Shown here: piece after piece, positions 20,488-31,402 of the stretch
Position numbering within the stretch: position 1 is the stretch's first letter
How the letters are laid out: every line of letters starts with the position of its first letter
Source: Bacillota bacterium
Lineage (GTDB): Bacteria; Bacillota_I; Bacilli_A; Acholeplasmatales; Acholeplasmataceae
NCBI GenBank assembly: GCA_018817915.1
Contig: JAHISX010000053.1
Coordinates: forward strand, 1-64,000
Reading direction: 5' to 3'
Length of the DNA: 64,000 nt
Position numbers and translations under genes: made by a program
The notes under the pieces: model-generated
What the model was told of the DNA's origin: nothing
Databases searched by the model: none
The model's input: only the letters and a program-made list of their open reading frames with translations

Positions 20488-22206
20488 ATGAAATATACAC
20501 ATCATAATAATGAATTGAATAGTAGTCATCTCAATCAAAAAGTATATCTTAAAGGTTGGGTTGCTAAAAACAGAAATTTAGGCGGTTTAATGTTCATTGA
20601 CTTAAGAGACCGTTTTGGTATCACACAATTGGTTGTTAAACCAGAGAATCCTTTTTATGAGACAGCTCTAAAAATTAAGAATGAATTTGTTATTGATGCA
20701 AAAGGGATAGTAATACAAAGAGAAAGCATGAATAAACAAATGTCAACTGGAGAAATTGAAGTTGAAGTGACTGAACTTACAATTTTAAGTGCAGCTGAAA
20801 ATCCTCCAATCATTATTGCAAATGACACAGACGCGTTAGAAGATACTAGACTCAAATATAGATATCTTGATTTAAGAAGACCTGTCATGCAAAATTTCAT
20901 GATTAAAAGACATCAAATCACTCAAGCAATTCGTCAAACATTAGTTGACGAAGGCTTTTATGAGTTGGAAACACCAATATTAGGCAAGTCGACACCAGAA
21001 GGGGCAAGAGATTATCTCGTGCCATCTAGATTATATCCTGGTACTTTTTATGCACTTCCACAATCTCCTCAAATTTATAAACAACTTTTCATGGTCGCTG
21101 GATTTGAAAAGTATTTTCAGGTTGCTAGATGCTTTAGAGATGAAGATTTAAGAGCTGATAGACAACCAGAGTTTACTCAAATCGATATTGAAGCATCATT
21201 TGTTGATCAACAAGATGTACAAGAAATCGTTGAAAAAGTCATGGTCAATACCTTTAAAAAAGTACTTAATGTTGAAGTTAAGACACCATTTTTGCAAATG
21301 ACTTATCAAGAAGCTATGGAAAAATATGGAAATGATAAACCTGATATGCGCTATGAATTGCTCATTCAAGATTATTCTAAGTTTTTTCAACCAATAGACA
21401 TTCCATTTTTTAATGAAAAAGACTTTGTTAAGGGATTATTAGTAGAAAACGGTAGTCACTTGACAAGAAAAAACATCGATACTTATACAGATTTGGTCAA
21501 AAAGAATCATGGTGAAGCACTCGCTTATTTGAAGATGACAGATGGTGTGATTTCGGGTAGTATTGTGAAATTTTTGAGTGATGAGCAACAAACTCAACTC
21601 GGACTAAAAAATGGAGATATCTTATTTTTAGTTCCTGGTACGTTTGATCGTGTTGCATCTGCATTAGGTGCACTTAGAATTGCACTAGCAAACGATTTCA
21701 AACTTATTCCTGAAGGTGTTTATAAATTTCTATGGGTTGTTGACTGGCCACTTCTTGAATATAGTGAAGAAGAACAAAGATATTATGCTAAACATCATCC
21801 ATTTACTGCCCCTGTTGATCCTGAAGTGCTTAAAAATAATCCGAAGGATGCAATGGCTAAAGCTTATGATATCGTCTTAAATGGATATGAAATAGGTGGT
21901 GGTTCCATCCGTATTCACAACCAAGAAGTTCAAAAATTAATGTTTGATACACTAGGATTAACAAAAGAAGATGTTGCACATCGCTTTGGTTTCTTTGTTG
22001 ATGCATTAAAATATGGTACACCTCCACATGGTGGCCTAGCTTTAGGGTTAGATCGCGTTGTTATGCTCATGACAAATACATCCAACATTAAAGATGTTGT
22101 TGCATTTCCAAAAACACAAAGTGCAAAAGACATGATGATGCAAGCACCAAGCGATGTGGATCAAATTCAATTGGATGAATTGCAAATTAAGGTGGGCAAA
22201 TCATGA
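20488..22206 (+). CDS. aspS: Aspartyl-tRNA synthetase
   Basis: GWVAKNRNLGGLMFIDLRDRFG, RYLDLRRP, QSPQIYKQLFMVAGFEKYFQVARCFRDEDLRADRQPEFTQ, GLALGLDR. Confidence 0.97.
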   Translation: MKYTHHNNELNSSHLNQKVYLKGWVAKNRNLGGLMFIDLRDRFGITQLVVKPENPFYETALKIKNEFVIDAKGIVIQRESMNKQMSTGEIEVEVTELTILSAAENPPIIIANDTDALEDTRLKYRYLDLRRPVMQNFMIKRHQITQAIRQTLVDEGFYELETPILGKSTPEGARDYLVPSRLYPGTFYALPQSPQIYKQLFMVAGFEKYFQVARCFRDEDLRADRQPEFTQIDIEASFVDQQDVQEIVEKVMVNTFKKVLNVEVKTPFLQMTYQEAMEKYGNDKPDMRYELLIQDYSKFFQPIDIPFFNEKDFVKGLLVENGSHLTRKNIDTYTDLVKKNHGEALAYLKMTDGVISGSIVKFLSDEQQTQLGLKNGDILFLVPGTFDRVASALGALRIALANDFKLIPEGVYKFLWVVDWPLLEYSEEEQRYYAKHHPFTAPVDPEVLKNNPKDAMAKAYDIVLNGYEIGGGSIRIHNQEVQKLMFDTLGLTKEDVAHRFGFFVDALKYGTPPHGGLALGLDRVVMLMTNTSNIKDVVAFPKTQSAKDMMMQAPSDVDQIQLDELQIKVGKS

Positions 22207-22700
22207 AAAGTATAATACTAGCTGGTGGATGTTTTTGGGGTGTTGAAGCTTATTTCAATCAACTTAAAGGCGTTATGGATACATCTGTTGGTTATGTTGA
22301 TGGCAATATAGAAAATCCAACATATGAACAGGTATGTAATGGTCAAGCAAAGCATGCAGAAGCGTGTAAGGTCTTTTATGATGAAAAAGTGATTACTCTA
22401 GAACAAATCTTAGACCAATTCTTTAGAATCATTAACCCTTTTTCAATTAATAAACAAGGTCATGATATAGGCAGACAATACAGAAGCGGAATCTATTTAG
22501 ATGATATGGCTGATGAACCAGCAGTCGCTCAATTTATGAAATCATATTTTAAAAGTGACTTTAATAGAGTTGCAACCCAAATTAAACCTAATCTAGATTA
22601 TGTATTAGCTGAAGCTTATCATCAAGATTATTTAAAGAAAAATCCAGGTGGTTACTGTCATGTAAATTTAGGATTAGCAACCAAGGAGGAAGTTAAATAA
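22203..22700 (+). CDS. msrA: Peptide methionine sulfoxide reductase MsrA
   Basis: [12 protein letters not shown] catalytic motif; [13 protein letters not shown]. Confidence 0.95.
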   Translation: MKSIILAGGCFWGVEAYFNQLKGVMDTSVGYVDGNIENPTYEQVCNGQAKHAEACKVFYDEKVITLEQILDQFFRIINPFSINKQGHDIGRQYRSGIYLDDMADEPAVAQFMKSYFKSDFNRVATQIKPNLDYVLAEAYHQDYLKKNPGGYCHVNLGLATKEEVK

Positions 22701-23173
22701 TGCGTAAGGATTATATATCTTGGGATCAATATTTTATGGGTGTTGCAAAATTATCCTCATTAAGAAGTAAAGATCCAAGCACTCAAGTTGGTGCTTGTAT
22801 TATCAACCCTGACAAAAGAATTGTCGGCATTGGGTATAATGGATTACCACAAGGCTGCAGTGATGAAACATTCCCTTGGGCAAATGAAGGGGAATATGTG
22901 GATACAAAGTATCCATATGTAGTCCATGCTGAAGCAAATGCCATTTTAAATGCTACAACTAACTTAAAAGGATCATCAATCTATGTTACACTATTCCCAT
23001 GCAATGAATGTTCCAAACTTATCATTCAAAGTGGAATTAAAGAAATTGTTTATGAATCAAATAAATATCAAGATTCAAAAGAACATCTTGCAGCCATAAA
23101 AATGCTACAAGCAGCAGGAGTCAAGTATCGCCAAATAGAAGTTGGTGAATTACAATATGTTAAAACTACTTAA
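22700..23173 (+). CDS. dCMP deaminase family protein (ComEB-like)
   Basis: [41 protein letters not shown] zinc motifs. Confidence 0.92.
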   Translation: MRKDYISWDQYFMGVAKLSSLRSKDPSTQVGACIINPDKRIVGIGYNGLPQGCSDETFPWANEGEYVDTKYPYVVHAEANAILNATTNLKGSSIYVTLFPCNECSKLIIQSGIKEIVYESNKYQDSKEHLAAIKMLQAAGVKYRQIEVGELQYVKTT

Positions 23174-24152
23174 GCAGTATAAAAAATTATTAATCATTCT
23201 CCTATTTCCATATATCTATATGCTTTTTGTCTTGGTTGCACCAACACAATTAGCAGTGATCGCACCTGGTGGACTTTCTCAAGTAAATGAGGCTGTCATT
23301 ATAGATGGTTATGATATGGTTGATAATTTTAATACAATTTATGTTTACTCTTACTCACCGATAACTCCATTTCAATCATGGGTCTTAGCAACTGATAAAA
23401 CAATGGAAATCTATGAGATGACCGAAAGACAAAAAGATTTATCAATGCAAGATGAGTATGCACAAGGTCAGATATCGAAAATGGTATCACTTAAAACATC
23501 TGTTATTCAAGCTTATTTACTTGCTCATGATACGAAACCTGAAGTCACTATAGATTATCATTATGAAGGTTTATATGTGTATTATCGTCCTAGTTATGTA
23601 GAAGGCTTAGAAATTGGTGATCTAATTGTAACGATCAATGGTCACAACTATTCAGACTATGCACATGAAGATTTTGTGATGTTAGCATATGATAGTGAAG
23701 TCGAGTTTACAATCAAACGAGTTAGCGGAGATGAAATAACATATCACAGTGTGACTTATATCTACCAAGAAGAAGATCCATACATGATATTTTATCCAGC
23801 TTATATGATTGATTCTGCAAGCCCTAGTTTTGAATTACCAGGATTAGATACGATTATTGGAGGACCAAGTGGAGGACTTATTCAAACACTTAGTATTTAT
23901 GTAAGTTTAGTAAATATAAACTTGGGAGATTCAAAAATAGCCGGAACTGGAACCATAGAAATGAATGGTGAAGTAGGAAGAATTGGTGGAATTTCGCAAA
24001 AAATGTATACTGCAATCTATAATAATGTGGATATAATGTTTATTCCTGCCTCACATTTATCTGAGATTCCAGATATAGATTACCCCTTTATTGTTAAATC
24101 AGTAACTACTGTAGAAGAGGCGGTGCAATGGCTCAATGAAGAGTTTAACTAA
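23157..24152 (+). CDS. Secreted/membrane-anchored PDZ plus Lon-type serine protease (YlbL-like)
   Basis: N-terminal TM; PDZ-like [23 protein letters not shown] (Ser) and [14 protein letters not shown] (Lys) as in the S16 Ser-Lys dyad. The track start at 23142 is probably too long. Confidence 0.75.
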   Translation: MLKLLKQYKKLLIILLFPYIYMLFVLVAPTQLAVIAPGGLSQVNEAVIIDGYDMVDNFNTIYVYSYSPITPFQSWVLATDKTMEIYEMTERQKDLSMQDEYAQGQISKMVSLKTSVIQAYLLAHDTKPEVTIDYHYEGLYVYYRPSYVEGLEIGDLIVTINGHNYSDYAHEDFVMLAYDSEVEFTIKRVSGDEITYHSVTYIYQEEDPYMIFYPAYMIDSASPSFELPGLDTIIGGPSGGLIQTLSIYVSLVNINLGDSKIAGTGTIEMNGEVGRIGGISQKMYTAIYNNVDIMFIPASHLSEIPDIDYPFIVKSVTTVEEAVQWLNEEFN

Positions 24153-24531
24153 TTCTATTGATAAAGTTTTTCGTTTCTTTAGACGCTTTGCAAATCTAGT
24201 TAAATTAATTGATAAAAAGACAACTGTGAAGTTAGTTGTTAAATCGGTTTTTGGTGCACTCTTATTTTCTATTTTGATTGTACTTTTACCGGCTTTGATT
24301 CTTATCAATATGTTTATATATACTAAACTTACGTTTTTAATATCTATTTTGCTGGTTTTATTGATTATGGGATGGAGTTTTCTCTATTACTATTTCTATT
24401 ATCGGTTATTAAAAATTTATCATCCAACACTTGAAAATATCAATACGAAAATTCCACAATTAACTGAAAGTACAATTGTTGCATTCTTTTTCATGATTTT
24501 GGGTATTGTTGTATTATCAGTTGTATTTTAG
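24136..24531 (+). CDS. Hypothetical membrane protein
   Basis: ORF with 3 or more predicted TM stretches between the protease and lspA genes; codirectional. Confidence 0.55.
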   Translation: MKSLTNSIDKVFRFFRRFANLVKLIDKKTTVKLVVKSVFGALLFSILIVLLPALILINMFIYTKLTFLISILLVLLIMGWSFLYYYFYYRLLKIYHPTLENINTKIPQLTESTIVAFFFMILGIVVLSVVF

Positions 24532-24540
24532 GAGGTTTTT

Positions 24541-25065
24541 ATGTTTATCGGTGCACTTATTATTCTTTTTTCAATATTAATAGATCAGGTTACAAAACAA
24601 TTAGCACAATTTTTTTTAACTAGTTCTGATCGTGTCGTAGTGATTCCAAATTTATTAGAACTAACATATACACAAAATACTGGTGCTTCAGGTGGTATGT
24701 TAGAAGGCCAACATCTACTGTTTATGGTCATTACAGTAATAGCATTAGCTATTTTTGGGTATTTATTTACAGATGTTAACTTTAAAACCAAAAAAGTATA
24801 TAGTATTTCAATCGCTTTATTTATCGGTGGAACATTAGGCAATGCCATTAATCGTGCTTTATTTGGATATGTTATCGATTTTATGCACTTTCCATTTTTG
24901 ACTCCTATTTTAGGGCTATTTGGAATTAGTAATTTTTACAACAATATGGCAGACATGTTTTTAAGTGCTGCAATCGTTTTGTTTGCTATTGATCTATTTA
25001 TCATGGATCCCAAGCGAAAGAAAAAGGAGAAACAAAATGTCATTATCAATCAAGATCAATCATGA
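24541..25065 (+). CDS. lspA: Lipoprotein signal peptidase (signal peptidase II)
   Basis: ILIDQVTKQLAQFF, TQNTGASGGML, GGTLGNAINRALFGYVIDF, FYNNMADMFL; sits directly before rluD. Confidence 0.87.
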   Translation: MFIGALIILFSILIDQVTKQLAQFFLTSSDRVVVIPNLLELTYTQNTGASGGMLEGQHLLFMVITVIALAIFGYLFTDVNFKTKKVYSISIALFIGGTLGNAINRALFGYVIDFMHFPFLTPILGLFGISNFYNNMADMFLSAAIVLFAIDLFIMDPKRKKKEKQNVIINQDQS

Positions 25066-25951
25066 ATCTGTTGGATTGAGGCTCGATCAATTTCTTCAAG
25101 AACATTATTACAAAGAAAAAAGTAGAAGTTATGTCCAACATGCCATTAAAGAAGGGTATGTTTTAGTCAATGGTATTAAGGTTAAGACAGGGCATACATT
25201 AAAATTTGATGATTTAATTGAATTAGAAGCAATAGAAACAAAAAGTTTGGATTTAAAAGCAGTTGATCTTAAGCTAGATGTGATTTATGAAGATGATGAT
25301 TTATTGGTTATTAATAAACCGCAAGGCATGGTTGTTCATCCAGCAGCAAGCTATCATGAACCCACTTTAGTCAATGGTTTACTATTTCAAATTGATGAGT
25401 TGAGTTCGATTAATGGTGTTTCTAGACCAGGTATCGTTCATCGCATAGATAAAGATACATCGGGATTATTGGTTGTAGCAAAAAATGATGTGACACATCA
25501 AGCTTTGAGTCATGATCTTTCTGAACATAAGATTCAAAGAGAATATATTGCCTTAGTTTATGGTAAATTTACCGAAAATGAAGGTACAATTGATGCTCCC
25601 ATCACAAGACATCCTAAAAATAGATTGAAAATGACCGTTGCCAGTGGTGGAAAACCTGCCAAAACTCATTTTAAAGTCATTGATCGCTTTGAGTTATATA
25701 CTTTGCTTACTTGTCAATTAGAAACAGGTAGAACACATCAAATCCGTGTTCATATGGCGTATATCAACCATCCAGTCGTTGGAGATCCTATCTATGGACC
25801 AAAAGAAGTTGTCGGCAAGACAGGACAATTTTTGCATGCTCAAAAAATATCGTTTTTTCATCCGACAAAAAAAGAGCATATGACTTTTACAGCCGATATG
25901 CCCCAAGAATTTAAAAATATAATTCAAAAACTTATGTCAGATTCTGTTTAG
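25037..25951 (+). CDS. rluD: 23S rRNA pseudouridine synthase RluD family
   Basis: S4-like N-terminus, GIVHRIDKDTSGLLVVAKN, TGRTHQIRVHM. ATG at 25037 has an SD (aaaggag). Confidence 0.93.
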   Translation: MSLSIKINHESVGLRLDQFLQEHYYKEKSRSYVQHAIKEGYVLVNGIKVKTGHTLKFDDLIELEAIETKSLDLKAVDLKLDVIYEDDDLLVINKPQGMVVHPAASYHEPTLVNGLLFQIDELSSINGVSRPGIVHRIDKDTSGLLVVAKNDVTHQALSHDLSEHKIQREYIALVYGKFTENEGTIDAPITRHPKNRLKMTVASGGKPAKTHFKVIDRFELYTLLTCQLETGRTHQIRVHMAYINHPVVGDPIYGPKEVVGKTGQFLHAQKISFFHPTKKEHMTFTADMPQEFKNIIQKLMSDSV

Positions 25952-26789
25952 TTACGTTTTTAAAGTTCATTTTAGTTACTAAAGATAATGTTTTTAAACC
26001 TTTAGAGTCATAGATATCTTTAACCATTTCATCAACATCTTTACTGGCACCTTTAAGTAAGGTGGTATCTATCTTCTTACTATACTCATCCATTTTAACT
26101 AAAAATGCATAGCGTGCGATAATTGAAGCAGCAGCAACACTTAAGTGAATTTGCTCAGCTCTGACATGAAAATCAATGTCACGATAAATTAGGGTTTCAT
26201 CTTTAATATAATTAAAGTATAATTGAGGTGTGCAAAATTGGTCAACAATCACTGCGACAGGCGTTTTCAGCTTTGAAGATGTCTTAATGATTGCTTGATT
26301 ATGAAGCAACGCCTTTATTTTATTTAAGTTATAACCTTGTCCAACAAGCTCATTGTATTTTCTTGGTGGAAGAATAAGTAAGGAATGGATCAATTTCTTT
26401 GCAATCTTTGGTGCTATTGCGATAATCGCTTTGTCATTCATGTTCTTAGAATCACGAACATTAAGGCTTTCTAGATAGGCAATATCACTGATGGATGCAT
26501 ATAATGCACAAACAACAATCGGACCAAAGACATCTCCTGTGCCTACTTCATCAGAACCAATCGCTTCATAATCTTCACGATTTAAGTGGTTTTTGATTGA
26601 AACAAGTTCATGAGTAACTTCTTTACCTTGAAGTAAAACCTTACCTGTTTTGTAAGCTAAAATGTCGATACCGTTGTGCTCTGCATGAAAAAGCAAATAG
26701 GGATTTGTATCCTCTACTTGGTGATATTGGTAGACTTTGTTAAGTTTTGTAAGTTCAAGATCATTAACCGAAATGGTGTAGTGTTTCAT
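25932..26789 (-). CDS. rnhC: Ribonuclease HIII
   Basis: AIGSDEVGTGDVFGPIVVCA, AAASIIARYAFL; TBP-like N-domain. Start inferred at MKHYTISV with an SD. Confidence 0.9.
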   Translation of the reverse strand: MKHYTISVNDLELTKLNKVYQYHQVEDTNPYLLFHAEHNGIDILAYKTGKVLLQGKEVTHELVSIKNHLNREDYEAIGSDEVGTGDVFGPIVVCALYASISDIAYLESLNVRDSKNMNDKAIIAIAPKIAKKLIHSLLILPPRKYNELVGQGYNLNKIKALLHNQAIIKTSSKLKTPVAVIVDQFCTPQLYFNYIKDETLIYRDIDFHVRAEQIHLSVAAASIIARYAFLVKMDEYSKKIDTTLLKGASKDVDEMVKDIYDSKGLKTLSLVTKMNFKNVTKQNLT

Positions 26790-26856
26790 TGATATCTCCT
26801 GCTCTTTCATTATTATACCATATTTTTTAAGAAATAGGTGGCTCATGATGCGATTT

Positions 26857-29169
26857 ATGATGAAAGCTTTAGAATTGAATCAAATACTTGAATTGATATC
26901 AAGTTATGCAAAATCGGATACGATTAGAAATGAAATTATCAATTTAGAACCCATGACTGAAGTGCAGTCAATTCGTCATGCACTTGATGAAACCATGGAT
27001 ATGACCACACTCATTATTAGAGCGGGTGTTTTACCATTTCTTGAGGATTATGATATTCATGAACTACTTCGATATGCAAGTTTGGATCGCATTTATTCAA
27101 TTCAAGAATTATTGTATGTTCGACTATTTTTATTAATGGAAAGAGATATAATCAAATATTTTCGTGAACTTGAGCGACTGAAGATTAGTGCAATGTCTTT
27201 ATCTCATTATGTTCAGAATTTGCATACGCATCACAGTTTGCTGGATTATATTCAATCAAAAATAGATGAAGATGGACAAATATTAGATGATGCAACACCT
27301 GTCTTACTCAAGATTAGAAGAGATAAATCTAAATTAGATAAGCAACTTCAAGATAAATTACAAAAATTTCTGACAGATCATAGTACATATCTTAATGAGC
27401 TCGTTATCGTGCAAAGAAATGATCGTTTTTGTATTCCTGTTAAGGATGCTTATAAAAATAAGATCAAAGGTGTAATTCATGATGTTTCATCAAGTAAACA
27501 AACAGTCTATATTGAACCAGAAGCAACCAGACAGATTACAGCTCAAATTGAACAATTAAAAATTGAAGAAGAAAAAGAAATTCAAAAAATTATTGCTTTA
27601 TTAAGCGAAGAAGTTCATAGAGCTCATGAAAGTCTAAAGGATAATTTAGATGTTTTTCTAGGTCTGGACTTCATATCTTCTAAAGCACAATATGCAATCA
27701 AATTAAATGCTAATAAGCCGAGTATCAATGAAACAGGAAGAATTTCCTTAATCAAAGCAAAACATCCATTGCTTGATCAAAGCATCGCTGTTCCTATAAC
27801 ACTAGAATTAAATCAAAACGTTAAAACATTACTGATTACCGGTCCCAATACTGGAGGTAAAACAGTTGCTTTAAAAACTGTAGGTCTACTCACCTTAATG
27901 ACTCAATGTGGATTAATGATCCCGGCAAGTGAAGCTTCTGATATTGCAATCTTCGACCAAGTTTTTGCTGATATTGGTGATGAACAATCGATTTTGCAAT
28001 CCTTATCAACCTTTTCTTCACATTTAAATAAAATCATCTCGATGATTGAAAATGTGAAAGATAATACTTTAATTCTTTTAGACGAGCTCGGCAGTGGAAC
28101 AGATCCTAATGAAGGTGTCTCCTTAGCAATCGCTATTTTAAATGCATTTAAGCCTTATGATCTTAGAATGATGGTAACTACGCATTATTCTGAGCTAAAA
28201 AGTTATGCTTATGAGCAACCCAATATGACAACAGCTAGTGTCGCATTTGATAAGAAGACTTTAAAGCCACTATACTACCTTCAAATGGGAACAACCGGGT
28301 CTTCACATGCCTTTCTTATTGCAAGACGTCTGGGGCTAAAAGAAGAGGTTGTGCAAGACGCAGAAACCATCTATCAAGGCAGACAAACAGATTTAGCCAA
28401 AGTGATGGAAAAGTTGAATGATGAGATGCTTTATATTGAAAAACAAAAAGAAAATCTTGCTGATGAGATCTCAGAAAATAGAAAAGCCAAAACAGAATTT
28501 CAACAATCTAAAGAAAAATTATTAGCTGATCAAGACAAGATGATTGAAAAAGTACGAATTAAAGAAGAAAAGGCTTTAGATGCACTCAAAGATGAAGTGA
28601 GAGAAATCATCATCGAACTTCAAAAGAAAAACGAGGTTTCAAAACCAGAGTTAGCAGCAATCAAATATAAACTCAATCAAAAAGTTGATAATCAAAAACT
28701 AGTTTCATTTGATGATGAACTCGTTGTAGGAGATAGTGTCTTTATTCTTCCTTACCAGCAGTATGGAATAATCAAATCAATCAAAAATGATGATTATAGA
28801 ATTATTTTCGGAAAATTTGATTTAGTCTTTAAATCATATGATTTGAGAAAAGAAATAGAGAAAAAAGAGCCTAAGAAGGCTGAAAAGCACGAAAGAGTCA
28901 ATATTGGATCTACTCCAGAAAAATCAGGAAAATTCGAGTTGGACTTAAGAGGTTACCGTTTTGAAGAAGTCAAAGAAGCCATGGATCAAGCAATTGATTC
29001 AGCTATCTTATCGGGTTTAGAAACCATGCGTATCATTCATGGCTTTGGTAGTGGAGCAGTTAGGAAAGCTGTCTATGACTACATCAAGTCCTCTCCTTAT
29101 ATTAAGACACATCGTTTTGGTGGTGATGGAGAAGGTTTAAACGGTGTAACAATAATTACTCTAAAATAG
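26857..29169 (+). CDS. mutS2: Endonuclease MutS2
   Basis: TGPNTGGKTVALKTVGL, LLDELGSGTDPNEG, C-terminal Smr domain LDLRGYRFEEV...IIHGFGSGAVR. Confidence 0.95.
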   Translation: MMKALELNQILELISSYAKSDTIRNEIINLEPMTEVQSIRHALDETMDMTTLIIRAGVLPFLEDYDIHELLRYASLDRIYSIQELLYVRLFLLMERDIIKYFRELERLKISAMSLSHYVQNLHTHHSLLDYIQSKIDEDGQILDDATPVLLKIRRDKSKLDKQLQDKLQKFLTDHSTYLNELVIVQRNDRFCIPVKDAYKNKIKGVIHDVSSSKQTVYIEPEATRQITAQIEQLKIEEEKEIQKIIALLSEEVHRAHESLKDNLDVFLGLDFISSKAQYAIKLNANKPSINETGRISLIKAKHPLLDQSIAVPITLELNQNVKTLLITGPNTGGKTVALKTVGLLTLMTQCGLMIPASEASDIAIFDQVFADIGDEQSILQSLSTFSSHLNKIISMIENVKDNTLILLDELGSGTDPNEGVSLAIAILNAFKPYDLRMMVTTHYSELKSYAYEQPNMTTASVAFDKKTLKPLYYLQMGTTGSSHAFLIARRLGLKEEVVQDAETIYQGRQTDLAKVMEKLNDEMLYIEKQKENLADEISENRKAKTEFQQSKEKLLADQDKMIEKVRIKEEKALDALKDEVREIIIELQKKNEVSKPELAAIKYKLNQKVDNQKLVSFDDELVVGDSVFILPYQQYGIIKSIKNDDYRIIFGKFDLVFKSYDLRKEIEKKEPKKAEKHERVNIGSTPEKSGKFELDLRGYRFEEVKEAMDQAIDSAILSGLETMRIIHGFGSGAVRKAVYDYIKSSPYIKTHRFGGDGEGLNGVTIITLK

Positions 29170-29244
29170 TGCAAATGGCTTGATAATTTCAAGCATTCAG
29201 CATATAATAAAGTTGATAAATTATAAAGAAATGAGGAAAATTTA

Positions 29245-29553
29245 ATGATTGATTATCAAGGACAACCTTATCAAGACGTCGTCGGGCACCAAGGTTTAGT
29301 CGTCGTACAGTATTTTGCAACTTGGTGTGGACCATGTAAAATGTTAAAACCAGTTTTAGAATCTTTAAGCACTGAAATGGTGGACACAAAGTTTTACCGT
29401 GTAGATATTGACTTATTTAGAAATCAAGCTGTAGAAGCAGGTATTCGCAGTGTTCCAACAGTCGTACTTTACAAAGATGGTGAAGAAGTTGATCGCCAAA
29501 GCGGTTACCAACCAAAAGAAAGAGTCGCTGCTTGGTTTAACCAATTCAAATAA
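29245..29553 (+). CDS. trxA: Thioredoxin
   Basis: VVVQYFATWCGPCKMLKPVLE, RSVPTVVLYKDGE. Confidence 0.95.
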   Translation: MIDYQGQPYQDVVGHQGLVVVQYFATWCGPCKMLKPVLESLSTEMVDTKFYRVDIDLFRNQAVEAGIRSVPTVVLYKDGEEVDRQSGYQPKERVAAWFNQFK

Positions 29554-29615
29554 TTAGAGCACGCAAGTGCTTTTTTTATACCTTAAAATAGTGTATAATT
29601 TGAGGTGGTGATAAG

Positions 29616-30464
29616 ATGGATGGATTTTTTCTAGTTAATAAGCAAAAAGGAATGACATCTCATGATGTTGTTTTTAAGATGAAAAAGAAATTTCATCTTG
29701 ATAAAATTGGCCATACAGGAACTTTAGATCCATTTGCTAGTGGTCTTTTAATTCTTTGTACGGGCAAAGCAACCAAACTAGCTCATTTATTTTCCAATCT
29801 TGATAAAGTTTATGAAGGATCAATTGCTTTTGGGAATCATTATGATACTTATGATACAACTGGTAGTATAGTTGAAACCAAAGATTCAATCATTAATCAA
29901 CCTCAAGTTGAGCAAGCGATGAAAGACATGATTGGTTCGTATGATCAATTACCCCCCATGTATTCAGCAATTAAACAAAATGGTAGAAAGCTATATGAAC
30001 TTGCTCGTCAAGGACTTGATGTGAAGCGTGAAACTCGATTGGTTTCTATCTACGAATTTAAGATGATCAGTTTACTAGAAAACAATACATGCTCATTTTT
30101 AGCTTCTGTATCAAAAGGAACTTATATTAGAAGTGTAGCTGTTGATTTAGCAGAAAAACTTGATACATATGCTGCTCTTGATCAGTTAAAACGTCTTTCA
30201 GTTGGTAAATATTCATTGCAAAATTCGAAAAGTATTGAAGATATTACAAAAGATGATATGATATCTTTAGAACAGTTCTTTAAAGATTTCCCATCTATTA
30301 CATTGAATGATTATTTGATTGGATTGGTAAAAAATGGGGTCTATTTAGATGAAAGACAGGTTATCACTGACCATCCCTTTATTGTATATGATGAAAATCA
30401 TCAAATGATAGCATATTATGAAGTAAAAGCTGAAAATCAATATAAACCAGTTTTAATTTTTTAA
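29616..30464 (+). CDS. truB: tRNA pseudouridine(55) synthase
   Basis: GFFLVNKQKGMTSHDVV, IGHTGTLDPFASGLLILCTGKATKL. Confidence 0.95.
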   Translation: MDGFFLVNKQKGMTSHDVVFKMKKKFHLDKIGHTGTLDPFASGLLILCTGKATKLAHLFSNLDKVYEGSIAFGNHYDTYDTTGSIVETKDSIINQPQVEQAMKDMIGSYDQLPPMYSAIKQNGRKLYELARQGLDVKRETRLVSIYEFKMISLLENNTCSFLASVSKGTYIRSVAVDLAEKLDTYAALDQLKRLSVGKYSLQNSKSIEDITKDDMISLEQFFKDFPSITLNDYLIGLVKNGVYLDERQVITDHPFIVYDENHQMIAYYEVKAENQYKPVLIF

Positions 30465-30473
30465 GGAGATTAC

Positions 30474-31379
30474 ATGAAAATCATTTCTGCAAACTACAAG
30501 TTAATCCAAAATGACGAACCTCTTACATTGACGATGGGCAATTTTGATGGTCTTCATTTAGGACATCAACAATTGATTCAACGTGTAGTTGCCTATACTG
30601 ATACTAAGCATGCAGTTTTGACATTTGATCCACATCCATCATCCATTTTGCGCAAGCAAGCATTCAAAACATTAACTCAAAAAAATGATAAAATAGAACT
30701 TTTTTCTCGATTTGGACTAGATTATGTCTTTATTATTGACTTTAATCTAGAATTTTCTAATTTGACAGTTGAAGAGTTTATTCAATTCTTAAGAAGAATC
30801 AATGTCAAACGATTAGTTATTGGCAGAGATGCAAGATTTGCATATCGTGGTGTAGGAACGATTGCTGATCTAAAGAAGTGGTTTATTGTTGATATTGTTG
30901 AAGATATGCTTTATAACAATACAAGACTATCTACAACATATGTCAAAGATTTTCTTTTAGCAGGTGATCTTGCTTCAGCACGTAAATTGCTTAACAGAGA
31001 TTATCACATCAAAGGCGAAGTTGTTCATGGTAATCATATTGGACATAAACTAGGATTTCCTACAGCCAATATAGACTACGATCATTATTTCTTACCTGAA
31101 AGTGGAGTCTATTATGTTCGTGTTCAATATAAAGGTATATGGTATCATGCCATGGCAAATATTGGGAACAATCCTACTTTGAATTTTAGTTTTGAAAAAC
31201 GCTTAGAAATATACATTCTTGATTTTGACCAAAATATATATGGAAAAACTTTAGAAATTGTTTTCTTTCAACGCTTAAGAAATGTACTTAAATTTAAAGG
31301 AAAAAAAGAACTTATTGAGCAATTAAAGATGGATGAAATTGAAGTAAGAAAATTAACAAATCAAAAAATTATGATATAA
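30474..31379 (+). CDS. ribF: Bifunctional riboflavin kinase/FAD synthetase
   Basis: TMGNFDGLHLGHQQLI, LTFDPHPSSIL, GFPTANIDYD. Confidence 0.95.
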   Translation: MKIISANYKLIQNDEPLTLTMGNFDGLHLGHQQLIQRVVAYTDTKHAVLTFDPHPSSILRKQAFKTLTQKNDKIELFSRFGLDYVFIIDFNLEFSNLTVEEFIQFLRRINVKRLVIGRDARFAYRGVGTIADLKKWFIVDIVEDMLYNNTRLSTTYVKDFLLAGDLASARKLLNRDYHIKGEVVHGNHIGHKLGFPTANIDYDHYFLPESGVYYVRVQYKGIWYHAMANIGNNPTLNFSFEKRLEIYILDFDQNIYGKTLEIVFFQRLRNVLKFKGKKELIEQLKMDEIEVRKLTNQKIMI

Positions 31380-31402
31380 TATCTTTGTGAGGTGGGTATT
31401 TT

